Shown here piece after piece: positions 49,476-59,758 of a DNA stretch of 64,000 nt. The notes under the pieces were generated by a model. It did no database searches, was not told the DNA's origin, and worked only from the letters and a program-made list of their open reading frames with translations. The position numbers and the translations under genes were made by a program. The DNA is from Actinophytocola sp. (GTDB taxonomy: Bacteria; Actinomycetota; Actinomycetes; Mycobacteriales; Pseudonocardiaceae): assembly GCA_009379975.1 (NCBI GenBank), contig WHSS01000002.1, positions 16,749 through 80,748 of the forward strand, written 5' to 3'. Each line of letters begins with the position of its first letter. The first letter of the stretch is position 1.

Positions 49476-52400
49476 GCGGTTTCCGGTTGAGTACTGGCCG
49501 GCGTCGACTGCCGGATGCTGCTCCCTTCATACGCCGCCTGCGCCGGCGAAGCGACCCGCGACGCGCCGCCCGGCCACCAGTTCCACCTGCCGACCAGCGC
49601 GGCGACCGCCGGGACGACCAGCCCGCGCACGATCAAGGTGTCGATCAGCAACCCGGCTCCGACGGTGAACCCCAGCTGCGCCAACGTGGTCACGGCGCCC
49701 GCCATCATCGCCAGGAAACTCACCGCGAAGATCACCCCGGCCGACGTGATCACCCCGCCGGTGACAGCCACGGCGCGCGCGATCCCCTCGCGGGACCCGT
49801 CGTCGGACTCCTCCCTGATCCGCGAGACGAGCAGGATGTTGTAGTCCGCGCCGACCGCCACCAGGATCACGAAGGCGATCACCGGCACGCTCCACTCGAG
49901 GTCATGCCCGATCAGGTGTTGCCAGACCAGGACGCTGAGCCCGATCGCCGACGCGTACGAGATCAGCACCGATGCCAGCAGATACAGCGGCGCCACCAGG
50001 CTCCGCAGCAACAGCATCAAGATCAGCAGCACGGCGATCAGCGCGACAACGGCCACCAGCTCGAAGTCGTCGTCGGACAGCCCTGACAGTTCGGCGTTGG
50101 TGGCGGCGGGTCCGGTCGCCTTGATGTCGCTGCCCGCCAGCGGCCCGCCTCGCACGGCCGTCGCGGCCGCCTGCTTCATGACCGCCGCCCGTTCCATGGA
50201 CGCGTGACCGAACGGGTCCGTCTCGCCCAGCACGACCAGCCGTGCCGTGCGGCCGTCATCGGACAGGTAATACCCCTTGGCCAGCGCCATCCGCGGATCG
50301 TCGAGCGCGCTCGACGGCAGGTAGAAGCCGCCTATCGCGGGATCATCGGCCGCCTTGGCCGTCGCCAGCAGGAAGTCCGCGGCCTGGTCCAGGCCCTTCC
50401 GAAGCTCCTTGGTCGACGCCGTCAGCTTCCCCGTACCTTCGCTGACCTCGCCCGCACCGCCCGCGAGCTCGTCCGCTCCCCCGGCGACCTCTCCCGCGCC
50501 GTCGGCAAGCTCGCCGAGCTTGCGCTGGAACGTGCGCTGTCCCTCGGTCAGCCGAGCGACACCGGCGCGAGCCTCGGTCAGGCCCGAACGCAGCTCGCCG
50601 AGCCCATCGCCGAGCTTGTCGTTGCCTTTCGCGATCCGGCCCGCGGCGGTCGCGGCTTTGGCCAGCCCGGGCAGCAGCTCGTCCCGTTCGGCGACATAGA
50701 TCTCGCCGATGCCTTCCCTTGCCCGCTTGCAGATCGGGTCCGCGGTACAGAGCGGATCCCCGCGGAGGGCGTCGTAGGCCATGCCGAGACCGTCGACCGC
50801 GAGTTGGGTCTGGTCGTGGGCCAGGCGCAGCGCGTCCGCCAGCTGCTCGGCGCCATCGGCGAGCCTGTCCGCGCCATCGCGGGCGCGTTCACTGCCGTCC
50901 ACCGCGTCCCCGAGTCCGTCGTGGCCCGCCGACAGTCCGGTCAGGAAACGATCGACCGCGTCCGTCGCCTGGCGCGCGCCGTCCGCGACCCGGCCGGCGC
51001 CGGCTGACAGTTCCGACGCGCCGCCACTGACCTTCGACGCGCCTTCGGTCAGCCGCCGCGCGGGACCCTCGCCCTCGGCGAGGCGTTCTTCCGTGTCCCG
51101 AAGCTCGCGCCCGACCTCGCCGGTCTGACGGCCGATCGATGCTTCGTCGATCGGTGTGCCCTTCGGCCGGGTCACGCCGCGCACCGTCCGCACCCCCTCG
51201 ACGCGGGTCACCGCCTGCGCGGCAGCCTCGATGGCGGCGAGGTCACGCGAGTTGCGGAGGTCGTGGTCGGCGGTGATCAGCACATAGTCCGGCAGCACCT
51301 CGTTGGCGGGAAAGTGTTCACCGAGCGCGTCGTAGCCGCGATTGCTCTCGGTCGACGCGGGTTGCGCCGCGCGCTCGTCGAAGCTCTTGCGCATGCCCGG
51401 GTAGAAGGCCGCGAGCGCGCCGAGCACGAGCAGGCCGACCAGCAGCACCAGGACCGGTCTGCTCGCGACGAGCGCTCCGGCCCTGGTCCACACCCCGCCG
51501 GTCATCGATCGCCGCGGCGCCTGGGCGCGCCCGCGCGCACCCGCTATGGCCAGCAGGGCGGGTGCCAGGGTCAGCGCGGTCAACAGGGTGACCGCGATGC
51601 TGACGGCGAGCGCGGGTCCCGACGTGCGGAAGATCCCGATCTCGGCGAGCCCCATGGACAGGCTGGCCGCGATGACGGTGGCCGCCGACGCCGTGATGAC
51701 CGCGGCGACCTTGCGCGTCGCCGTCCTCACCGCCTCCAATGCGTCGGCGCCATTGCGGCGTTCCTCATGGAATCTGCTGATCAGAAAGACGCTGTAGTCG
51801 GTGCCCGCACCGACTACGATCGCGGTGATGAACGCGGCGGTGAACGTCGAGACATCGAAGACGTGCAACCCGAGGAACGCGGTCACCGCGCGCGAAGTGA
51901 TCAGGGCGACGCCGATGGTGGCCAGCGCGATACCCGCCGTGATGACCGATCGGTAGATCAGCAGCAGGATCGCGCCGATGCCGAAGACCGTGACGACGGT
52001 GATCTTGTCGACGCTCTCGTTGGCGGTCGTCTGCAGGTCCGTGATGGTCGCCGCGGCGCCGGTGACGTAGGTGCGCAGGGAGTCCGGTTTGCCGCCGTTG
52101 CTGGAGACATCCCGGAGGAGTTCGGTCTGGCGGGTCGCTTCCGGTGAGCCGATCCCGCCGGTGAGGCCGACCGGGAGGTACGTCGCTTTGCCGTCTTCGC
52201 TGGTGAGCGCTTCCTTGAACGCCGGATTCGAGATCACGTCCTGGACGGCGGCGACCCTGCCGTCCGCGCGCAGCCGCTTGACCACGCGCTCGTAGTACTG
52301 GTGGTCTGCCTCGGACAGGCCCTGCTCATCGACGAAGACGATGAACGCCACGCTCTGCGCACCACTGCCGCCGAACTTCCGATCCATCTCCTTGAGCGCC

Positions 52401-52582
52401 TTGACGGATTCGGCCGAGTCCGGGATGACCGGCTGCGATGCTCGCGCGATCACCGCCTCGAGCTGCGGGACGAGCAGGTTGAGGGCAAGCGCTACGCCGA
52501 CCCAGGCCAGCAGCGTCAACGCCCTGCGCCGCACGACCAACCGGCCCATGCGCGCGAAGAACGTGCCATCGGAGTCTTTCAT
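49472..52582 (-). CDS. MMPL/RND family transporter
   Basis: 1036 aa; VVGAGTDYSVFLISRFHEERRNG and VAVGADYNILLVSRIREES; two TM blocks around a large helical domain. Confidence 0.93.
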   Translation of the reverse strand: MKDSDGTFFARMGRLVVRRRALTLLAWVGVALALNLLVPQLEAVIARASQPVIPDSAESVKALKEMDRKFGGSGAQSVAFIVFVDEQGLSEADHQYYERVVKRLRADGRVAAVQDVISNPAFKEALTSEDGKATYLPVGLTGGIGSPEATRQTELLRDVSSNGGKPDSLRTYVTGAAATITDLQTTANESVDKITVVTVFGIGAILLLIYRSVITAGIALATIGVALITSRAVTAFLGLHVFDVSTFTAAFITAIVVGAGTDYSVFLISRFHEERRNGADALEAVRTATRKVAAVITASAATVIAASLSMGLAEIGIFRTSGPALAVSIAVTLLTALTLAPALLAIAGARGRAQAPRRSMTGGVWTRAGALVASRPVLVLLVGLLVLGALAAFYPGMRKSFDERAAQPASTESNRGYDALGEHFPANEVLPDYVLITADHDLRNSRDLAAIEAAAQAVTRVEGVRTVRGVTRPKGTPIDEASIGRQTGEVGRELRDTEERLAEGEGPARRLTEGASKVSGGASELSAGAGRVADGARQATDAVDRFLTGLSAGHDGLGDAVDGSERARDGADRLADGAEQLADALRLAHDQTQLAVDGLGMAYDALRGDPLCTADPICKRAREGIGEIYVAERDELLPGLAKAATAAGRIAKGNDKLGDGLGELRSGLTEARAGVARLTEGQRTFQRKLGELADGAGEVAGGADELAGGAGEVSEGTGKLTASTKELRKGLDQAADFLLATAKAADDPAIGGFYLPSSALDDPRMALAKGYYLSDDGRTARLVVLGETDPFGHASMERAAVMKQAAATAVRGGPLAGSDIKATGPAATNAELSGLSDDDFELVAVVALIAVLLILMLLLRSLVAPLYLLASVLISYASAIGLSVLVWQHLIGHDLEWSVPVIAFVILVAVGADYNILLVSRIREESDDGSREGIARAVAVTGGVITSAGVIFAVSFLAMMAGAVTTLAQLGFTVGAGLLIDTLIVRGLVVPAVAALVGRWNWWPGGASRVASPAQAAYEGSSIRQSTPASTQPETA

Positions 52583-52621
52583 CGCGTACCGCTTCCGCTC
52601 TGTCTTACCGCGACGCCAGAC

Positions 52622-52639
52622 TTTAGGTTGGATGACCTA
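52622..52639 (+). promoter_or_regulatory. Candidate TetR operator upstream of MMPL-tetR operon
   Basis: TTAGGTTGGATGACCTAG: TAGGT-N6-ACCTA dyad ~40 nt upstream of MMPL start. Confidence 0.45.
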
Positions 52640-52701
52640 GAAAGAAAACGGAATCGAGACGTGGGTTACACATGCGTATAGATCCGGTGCGGAAAGAACG
52701 C

Positions 52702-53964
52702 TTACGCACTGGCTGGCGGGAGCACGCGTTCGCCGTAGACGTCGGCCACCGTTAGCGCGAGCTCCAGCTCCAGGCGACGCTCGTCGAGGCCGTGTCCGAG
52801 CAGGCGCTCCGCCTGCTTGAGCCGGTAGAGCACGGTGTTCTTGTGCACGCGGAGCGTGGCGGCCGCCGCCCGGGCGCCGCCGGCGCTCAGATACGCCAGC
52901 ACGGTCTGCCGAAGCCGGGCGCATGCCGTTCCGACGCCCGCCAGCCCGCCGAGCTCGCGGGCGATCAGGGCGCGCATCGCCTCCTCGTCGCCGGAAAGGC
53001 AGCTCACGACTTCGACGTCACGGTAGTAGGTGAGGGTGGCGGGATGCGCCGCGCCAGCCGCGACGTGCTGGGCCCGCAACGCCTCCCGGTGGCTTTCCCG
53101 AAAGCCCGCGAGCCCGGCGGCGGGGACCCCGACGGCCACCCGCAGCGAAGGTGATCGCCGCAGGATCGGCGCATCGGCCACGCGGCGCACCTCGGGATCG
53201 GGCCCGGTAGCGAGCCACACCCACACCACCCGCGCGCTCGACCGGATCGCGAGCGGCCGGACGGCACCGAGCAGCTTGGCCGCCTCCGACGCGAGCGTCT
53301 CAAGATCCTGACTCGGATCTGCGTCCTCGGCCGAGTCGGCGTCCCACAACACCAGCGCGGTCTGCCAGCGGTGCAGATTGTGGCCGAGTTGCCTGCTCGC
53401 CGTCTCGATGTCGACGGAATCGCCGCGCAGGATCGCCTGCACCGTCTCGCTCCTGCGCACCAGCGCGCCGCGCAGCCGTTGCTCGCTCTCCTCGCTGTGC
53501 GCGGCGACGAGCACGTCGATGTTGCGTTCCAGCACCCTGCTCATCCGGTCCCAGAGGAACTCGAGCACGCGCATGCGCAGGTCCGGATCGTGGACCCGCT
53601 CCCGCACGATCGCCATCAGCGCACTCCAGAACACTCGCTGGCCGACGCGGTAGAGCCGCAGCAGCAGCCCGACGTCATGACCACGGCGGGCCAGCGAACG
53701 CGCGAAGTCGATCGCGGCGGGCGGGAACGACATATCGGCGGCGGGGTCGTTGGCCGCCTGGTCCAAGAACGTGCGCAGCAGATCGTGGGTGCTCAGCTCC
53801 AGGTCGTGGCGGATCCCGGCGTCGGCAGTGAGCTCGGGCACCTCGGCGACCAGCACCCCGATCAGCTCCGAGCGTAACTCCTCGAGCAGGTCATCGCGCA
53901 GCGCAGTGGCCGCGAACCGCTCAACCCAGCCCAGGACGTCCTGCCGTGGATCACGCTCAGCCAC
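52702..53964 (-). CDS. PucR/CdaR-type helix-turn-helix regulator
   Basis: C-terminal LRQTVLAYLSAGGARAAAATLRVHKNTVLYRLKQAERLLG; start near 53964 (VAERDPRQD). Confidence 0.88.
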   Translation of the reverse strand: MAERDPRQDVLGWVERFAATALRDDLLEELRSELIGVLVAEVPELTADAGIRHDLELSTHDLLRTFLDQAANDPAADMSFPPAAIDFARSLARRGHDVGLLLRLYRVGQRVFWSALMAIVRERVHDPDLRMRVLEFLWDRMSRVLERNIDVLVAAHSEESEQRLRGALVRRSETVQAILRGDSVDIETASRQLGHNLHRWQTALVLWDADSAEDADPSQDLETLASEAAKLLGAVRPLAIRSSARVVWVWLATGPDPEVRRVADAPILRRSPSLRVAVGVPAAGLAGFRESHREALRAQHVAAGAAHPATLTYYRDVEVVSCLSGDEEAMRALIARELGGLAGVGTACARLRQTVLAYLSAGGARAAAATLRVHKNTVLYRLKQAERLLGHGLDERRLELELALTVADVYGERVLPPASA

Positions 53965-54009
53965 GCGCCCTCCTCTCACCTCACCGTTGGCCGAACGATA
54001 CAACCGCGC

Positions 54010-54088
54010 GCTGAAAGACGCCTTCAGTCCACTGAACGGAGTGAAAGGAGCTTTCAGTCCGTTGGACGGACTGAGGGCGTCTTTCAGC
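54010..54088. repeat. 79-bp palindromic intergenic repeat (GCTGAAAGACGCC family)
   Basis: gctgaaagacgccttcagtccactgaacggagtgaaaggagctttcagtccgttggacggactgagggcgtctttcagc; overlaps stop of the next gene. Confidence 0.9.
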
Positions 54089-57000
54089 GCAGGGTGGCCA
54101 CCCGGTTCAGCTGTAGTTCCGATTCGGCTTGCCAGACACGCGCGGCACCCCCGGCGTTGAGCAGTTCTCGCGCGACTGACCGCACACCATCGGCGTCCCC
54201 CGCGGCGACGAACGCCGCGAGCAATATGCGCTGCAGGGTGGCACGTGCGCCGGGCGCCGACTGGCCTTCGCGCTGGCGGTCGATCGCCTCGTGGCACTGC
54301 CCGATGCCGCTCTCGATATCACCGTCGAGCACGTCGAGGTAGCCGTGCAGCCCTGCCGTGACGGCCGAGTTCGGCGCGGCCAAACTCTGGATGGCTCCCA
54401 AGTCGTCGAGGTCGTCCACGTAGTCGCGCAGGCTCGCCTCGTCGTTCATGTCGAGGGCGAGCAGGGCCGCGAACGACAATGCCGTCGCCTTACTGTGCGG
54501 ATGGCGGGTGATATCGGCCAGTTCGAGCGCGGCCTTGCGCGTGCGGACCGCGCGGGTCGGCTCGCCGAGGAACCAGAAGGTGTTGGCCAGCCGGCTGACG
54601 CACACGACCCGGGGATCCTGGCCGTACTGCAGCAGGTGCACCGCGCGATGCTCCGGCCGGTACCGCCGCGCGGCGAGTTCGAAGTGGTCGCGGGCGGCCT
54701 CGAACCGCGCCTGCCAGAACGCCGAAATCCCCAGGATGTAGGCGCCCTCCACGATCAGCACGTCGTCGCCGGAACGTTCCCCGCGTTCGCGCAGTTGCTC
54801 GCCGAACCACCGGCCGCCGTTGAAGTCCGACCGGACGACGCTGGTGAGCGCGAGCGATCGCACCAGCGGTGGCTCCGGCTCCACATCGAGCTCATGCACG
54901 AGCTCAAGGGCCCTGGATTGCACCGAAAACAACCGCGGCGAGGCGTAGCCCTCACGCACCACCAACGCCGCGGGCAACGCGGTGAGCAGCGCCAGCTCGT
55001 GGGTGTCGCGATCATGACCGGCCGGCAGCGTGCGCAGGAGTTCGATCGCGCGATCGAGCAGCCGCACCGCCTCGGCATTGGCGTGCAGTCCCACGGCCAC
55101 GTCCGCCGCGCGCTGGTACCAGCGCACCGCCGAGTGATTCGCCCCTGCCTGTTCGTAGTGGCTGGCGATCCGGCCGCTGAGTTCGTTCGCCGCGGGTTGC
55201 CCGTACTGCTCCAGCACGCGCGCGATGCGGAGGTGGTGTCGCCTGGCCAGCGCCGGGCTGAGCCGGCGGTAGGCGACCTCGCGGACCTTTTCGTGCGCGA
55301 AGTCGTATGCGTCCCTGCCCTGCGCCCGGATCAGGCGCCTGGTCCACAGCTCATCCAACGCGGCGACCACCGTGTCGTCGCCGGCATCCGTCGCCGCAGC
55401 CACTTCGCGCGCGGTGAAGTCACGCCCGATCGCCGACGCCAGCCCGATCAGGTCCCTGGCCGGTTCTGACAACTTGGCCAGCCGGGACGCGATGACCGCC
55501 TGCACCTTCGGACTCACACCACCAGGGGACAAACCCGCGCGCAAGGATTCGATCAGAAACAGCGGGTTGCCCTCGCTGCCGACGATGGCGCGGTTCAGAT
55601 CACCCTCCGGCAGCGCGGATTCGATGAGCCGGCTGGCGAGCGCCGCTGACTCGTCGCGGGACAGCGGTGACAGCTCCATCGTGGTGAGCTGATCGAGCAC
55701 CAGCAGCGCGCTCAGCATCACCTGCACCGGATGGTCGTGATCGATGTCCTCCGGCCGGGCGGTCGCGACGACGAGCACGCGCGCGCCCGGGTCCACCCGC
55801 AACAGGAAGTGCAGCAACCGCAGCGAGAACCGGTCGAAGTACTGAATGTCGTCGGCAATCAGGAGCACCGGCCTCCCGGAGGCGGTGAACACGCGAACCA
55901 CCGCCTCGAACAACCGCTCCCGATGCTCGTCCGCGGGCAAGGGCTGGGGGGATCCGAGACCGGGAATCTCGGTCAGCAGCTCTGGCAGCAACCGCGCCAG
56001 CTCGACCAGGTGCGTGGTGCCCAGCCGGTTCAGCCGCCGCCGGATTTCCGGTGCCCGTAGCCAATCCACGATGGGTGCATACGCGAGCGAACCCTCCGCG
56101 GCGTGGGCCCGCGCGGTCGCGACCGTCGCGCCACGATGCGCGGCCCAGGACGCGAACTCCTCGGCCAGGCGGGTCTTGCCGATGCCAGGGTCGCCGCTGA
56201 TCAGCACCAGCTGTGGCCGTCCGGCCTCGCTCTCTCGCCAGGCTGCGGTGAGCCGTGCGCGCTCGGCCGATCGCCCCACCAGTGGTGGACCGCTCGGCCT
56301 CCGCTGCTGTCGCGGGCCGCTCGGCTGCCGGTCGGGCAGGACTGCCTCATAAACCGCCCGGGTCTCGGCGGAGGGCGCGACGTCCAGCTCACGCTCGAGC
56401 GTGCTCGCGCAGAGGTGGTAGGTGTGCAATGCCCGCGCTGGATCGCCGCGGGCATCGTAGGCGCGGATCAGCACGCGGTACGCGTCTTCTCGCAGCGGGT
56501 CCTCCCGCAGCAGCCGCTCGGCATAGGTGCTGGCCGCCGCGTGATCGCCCCTGGCTTGATACAGCGGGCCGAGCTGTTCCAACGCACCCGCGTAGCGCTG
56601 CCGCAGCCGTTCCCGCTCGCTCAGCACCCAGTCGTCGAAGCTGTCCGGCAGCAAGTCACCGGTATAGGTGTCGACGGCATCGCTCAGTGCCGCGATGCGA
56701 TCGCCGCCGGTCATGCTCGCCGCGAGCGCCAGCTGATCTTCGAACACGGCGACGTCGATCTGGCAGGGGTCTGGCGGGCGCCACCGCAGCGTGCGAGCGG
56801 TGACTTCCAGGACCCGGTCGGCGGCTGGCAGCGCCCGCCGAACCGTGTGCAGCAGGTGCCGCAGGTTGGTCCGCGCCTGCTGCTCGGTGGAGGTGGGCCA
56901 GAGCAGGTACGACAACCGTTGCCGCGACTGCGGCTCACCCCGGTGCAGCGCCAGGAAGGCCACCAGCGACTCCGCCCGCGCCGAGTCAAACGCGACCGTC

Positions 57001-57089
57001 GACCCGTCGGCCATGCCCAGCTCGAACTCGCCGAGCAGCCGGACGCGGCTCACGGTCACCGGTTCGGCGAAACCGTTCAACTCCTCCAC
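54084..57089 (-). CDS. AfsR/SARP-like regulator: winged HTH, BTAD and AAA ATPase/TPR
   Basis: 1001 aa; BTAD RLLREDPLREDAYRVLIRAYDARGDPARALHTYHLCASTLERELDVAPSAETRAVYE; Walker A SGDPGIGKTRLAEEF. Confidence 0.88.
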   Translation of the reverse strand: MEELNGFAEPVTVSRVRLLGEFELGMADGSTVAFDSARAESLVAFLALHRGEPQSRQRLSYLLWPTSTEQQARTNLRHLLHTVRRALPAADRVLEVTARTLRWRPPDPCQIDVAVFEDQLALAASMTGGDRIAALSDAVDTYTGDLLPDSFDDWVLSERERLRQRYAGALEQLGPLYQARGDHAAASTYAERLLREDPLREDAYRVLIRAYDARGDPARALHTYHLCASTLERELDVAPSAETRAVYEAVLPDRQPSGPRQQRRPSGPPLVGRSAERARLTAAWRESEAGRPQLVLISGDPGIGKTRLAEEFASWAAHRGATVATARAHAAEGSLAYAPIVDWLRAPEIRRRLNRLGTTHLVELARLLPELLTEIPGLGSPQPLPADEHRERLFEAVVRVFTASGRPVLLIADDIQYFDRFSLRLLHFLLRVDPGARVLVVATARPEDIDHDHPVQVMLSALLVLDQLTTMELSPLSRDESAALASRLIESALPEGDLNRAIVGSEGNPLFLIESLRAGLSPGGVSPKVQAVIASRLAKLSEPARDLIGLASAIGRDFTAREVAAATDAGDDTVVAALDELWTRRLIRAQGRDAYDFAHEKVREVAYRRLSPALARRHHLRIARVLEQYGQPAANELSGRIASHYEQAGANHSAVRWYQRAADVAVGLHANAEAVRLLDRAIELLRTLPAGHDRDTHELALLTALPAALVVREGYASPRLFSVQSRALELVHELDVEPEPPLVRSLALTSVVRSDFNGGRWFGEQLRERGERSGDDVLIVEGAYILGISAFWQARFEAARDHFELAARRYRPEHRAVHLLQYGQDPRVVCVSRLANTFWFLGEPTRAVRTRKAALELADITRHPHSKATALSFAALLALDMNDEASLRDYVDDLDDLGAIQSLAAPNSAVTAGLHGYLDVLDGDIESGIGQCHEAIDRQREGQSAPGARATLQRILLAAFVAAGDADGVRSVARELLNAGGAARVWQAESELQLNRVATLR

Positions 57090-57126
57090 ACGGTAAATAT
57101 CGTTCCAGCCACCCCATAGGTTTCGC

Positions 57127-57180
57127 GCTGAGAGACGCCTTCAGTCGACTGGGTGGAGTGAAAGGAGCATTCAGTCCACC
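57127..57180. repeat. Degenerate partial copy of the GCTGAAAGACGCC repeat
   Basis: gctgagagacgccttcagtcgactgggtggagtgaaaggagcattcagtccacc. Confidence 0.75.
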
Positions 57181-57289
57181 TGACGGCCAACCAGCACAAC
57201 ATCGGCCGCACGATCTGGCCGGCTGACTCAAGCGGTGCGGGTGTGATCGGGCGCATACTTTGCGTGGATGTCGAGCAGAAGGGTCACCC

Positions 57290-58162
57290 ATGGCACGGAC
57301 AACGAAGTCCGCCATATCGCCGGTCGGCAAGGTCGTGGCGATCACTGGCGGCGCGCGGGGTATCGGCCGCGCCACCGCTGAAGCGTTCCTGGACCAGGGA
57401 GCGAAGGTGGCGATCGGCGACGTCGACGCCGAACTGGCCGAGAAGACCGCGGCCGAGCTCGGCGCCAAGCCGGGAGCCGAGATCATCGGGCTGCCGCTGA
57501 ACGTCACCGATCGCGCGTCGTTCGCGAGCTTCCTCGACGACGCCGAGCAACAGCTGGGTTCACTGGACGTCGTGGTCAACAACGCCGGCATCATGCCGAC
57601 CGGGCTCCTCGCCGACGAGGCCGACTCGATGACCGACCGCATCATCGACATCAACCTGCGTGGCGTGATCACCGGCAGCAAGCTCGCGGCAGCGCGGTTC
57701 ACCCCAAGGGGCAGCGGCGCGATCGTCAACATCGCCTCGCTGGCAGGCGTCACCGGCTACCCCGGCCTTGCCACCTACTGCGGCACCAAGCACGCGGTCC
57801 TCGGCTTCACCGAGTCGTTGTACGGCGAGTTGCACGACACCGGTGTCACGGTCTCCGCGGTGCTCCCCGGAGTGGTTCGCACCGAGTTGTCGGCGGGCGC
57901 GAAGGTGCCCAAGTGGGCGGAGGGGATCACCACGGTCGACCCGTCCGACGTGGCCCGCGCCGTCGTCACGGCGTTCACCACCGGCAAGCCGCGGGTCGTC
58001 GTGCCGAAGTCGGCGGCGGGCATGCTGAAGTCGATGTCGCTGATGTCCACCCGTGCCAAGTACAAGGTGGCCCGTGCCCTCAAGTTCGACGTCACCTTCA
58101 CCCAGGCCGATCCGGCCGCTCGCGCGGCCTACCACCGCCGGATCTCGGGAGACAAGCAGTGA
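57290..58162 (+). CDS. SDR family oxidoreductase
   Basis: VVAITGGARGIGRATAEAFLDQGAKVAIGDVD; NNAGIMP; YCGTKHAVLGFTESL. Confidence 0.92.
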   Translation: MARTTKSAISPVGKVVAITGGARGIGRATAEAFLDQGAKVAIGDVDAELAEKTAAELGAKPGAEIIGLPLNVTDRASFASFLDDAEQQLGSLDVVVNNAGIMPTGLLADEADSMTDRIIDINLRGVITGSKLAAARFTPRGSGAIVNIASLAGVTGYPGLATYCGTKHAVLGFTESLYGELHDTGVTVSAVLPGVVRTELSAGAKVPKWAEGITTVDPSDVARAVVTAFTTGKPRVVVPKSAAGMLKSMSLMSTRAKYKVARALKFDVTFTQADPAARAAYHRRISGDKQ

Positions 58163-59664
58163 CAGCCGTTATCGAAGTCCGTTCACCCGCGGACGGCGGC
58201 GTCGCCGGCGCGGTGCCTGACCAGACGGCGGAGGAAGTCTCCAGTGCCGTCGCGAACCTGCGCGCGAACCAGCCGGCGTGGGAAGCCTTGAGCTACGCCG
58301 AGCGAGTGGGGTGGCTGCGCCGCTACCGCGACTGGCTGCTCGACAACGAGGACCGGCTCGGCAGGCTGCTGCAGTCCGAGACCGGTAAGCCGTGGGGCGA
58401 GGCGACCTTCGAGGTGCCCTACGTCGTCGACGTGATCAACTACTACGCCAAGCACGGCGAGCGCTTCATCGCCGAGCAGACACCCCGCCCGCACGGCGCG
58501 ATCACCATGACCAAGAAGCAGCGCATGGTGTACCGGCCGTATCAGGTGGTCGGCGTCATCACGCCGTGGAACTTCCCGCTCGCACTCGCCCTGATGGACT
58601 CGGTCCCGGCGTTGCTGGCAGGCGCGTCGGTGGTGGTCAAGCCCTCGGAGTTCACGCCGCTGGTGACCCGCGAGGCGATCGCGGGCTGGGCAGAGATCGG
58701 CGCGCCACCGGTGTTCGGCTGTGTGACCGGCTACGGCCCGGCAGGCGCCGCAGTCGTCGACAACGCCGACTTCGTCCAGTTCACCGGCTCGACGCGGACC
58801 GGCAAGGTAATCGGGCAACGGGCGGCCGAACGGCTGATCCCGTGCAGCCTGGAACTGGGCGGCAAGGACGCCATGGTGGTGCTCGCCGACGCCGAGTTGG
58901 ATCGCGCGGTCAACGGCGCGGTGTGGGGCGCGCTGTGCAACTCCGGGCAGATGTGCACCTCGGTGGAGCGGGTCTACGTCGAAGCCCCGATCTACGAGGA
59001 CTTCGTCGCCCGGGTCGTCGAGCGGGTAGGTGAGCTGCGGCAAGGCCAGGACGATCAGGGGTACCACTTCGACGTCGGTGCTTTGGCCAACGAGAACCAG
59101 CTCGCGATCGTGCAGCGTCATGTCGATGAGGCGATCGAGCAGGGCGCGAAGGCACTGACCGGCGGCAAACGGGCGGCAGCGGGCACGTTCTTCGAGCCGA
59201 CGGTGCTGATCGACGTCGACCATTCCATGGCGTGCATGACCGAGGAGACCTTCGGGCCGACGATGCCGATCATGCGGGTGGCCGACGCCGAAGAGGCGAT
59301 CCGGCTGGCCAACGACTCGGCCTACGGCCTGTCCGCCACGGTGTGGACGAAGGACAAGCAGCGCGGCGAAAGCGTGGCACGGCGGCTCGAAGCGGGCTCG
59401 GTCAACGTCAACGACATGTTCGCCAACCTGTTCACCCTGCCCCTACCGCAGGCAGGCTGGAAACAGTCCGGCATCGGCGCCCGCAACGGCGGGGAGTACG
59501 GCATCCGGAAGTTCTGCCGCAGCCAGGCGATCGTGTCGAGCAACCTGACGCCGAAGCGGGAGCCACAGTGGTATCCGTACACTCGACTCAAAGGCACCTT
59601 GCTACGCAAACTGACCCGACTGGTCACGGCCCGCGACCTGCGGCGGCGGTTCGGACTGCGCTGA
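58159..59664 (+). CDS. Aldehyde dehydrogenase family (succinate-semialdehyde dehydrogenase-like)
   Basis: GTG overlaps SDR stop; TPWNFPLALALMDSVPALLAG; LELGGKDAMVVL; CNSGQMCTSVERVYV. Confidence 0.92.
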   Translation: MTAVIEVRSPADGGVAGAVPDQTAEEVSSAVANLRANQPAWEALSYAERVGWLRRYRDWLLDNEDRLGRLLQSETGKPWGEATFEVPYVVDVINYYAKHGERFIAEQTPRPHGAITMTKKQRMVYRPYQVVGVITPWNFPLALALMDSVPALLAGASVVVKPSEFTPLVTREAIAGWAEIGAPPVFGCVTGYGPAGAAVVDNADFVQFTGSTRTGKVIGQRAAERLIPCSLELGGKDAMVVLADAELDRAVNGAVWGALCNSGQMCTSVERVYVEAPIYEDFVARVVERVGELRQGQDDQGYHFDVGALANENQLAIVQRHVDEAIEQGAKALTGGKRAAAGTFFEPTVLIDVDHSMACMTEETFGPTMPIMRVADAEEAIRLANDSAYGLSATVWTKDKQRGESVARRLEAGSVNVNDMFANLFTLPLPQAGWKQSGIGARNGGEYGIRKFCRSQAIVSSNLTPKREPQWYPYTRLKGTLLRKLTRLVTARDLRRRFGLR

Positions 59665-59758
59665 ACCCGCCGCAAGCTGAGACACGGGGGTTCCCGTCGC
59701 GGGGCAATTGGGCTATAACGGCGTTGGCCGACGGGCCGAAGCCGCGAAGGGATGCCAC

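Noticed and set aside
50204-51007. Plus-strand ORFs within the MMPL gene
   Set aside because: Antisense to the coiled-coil-like domain of the MMPL transporter; repetitive composition only.
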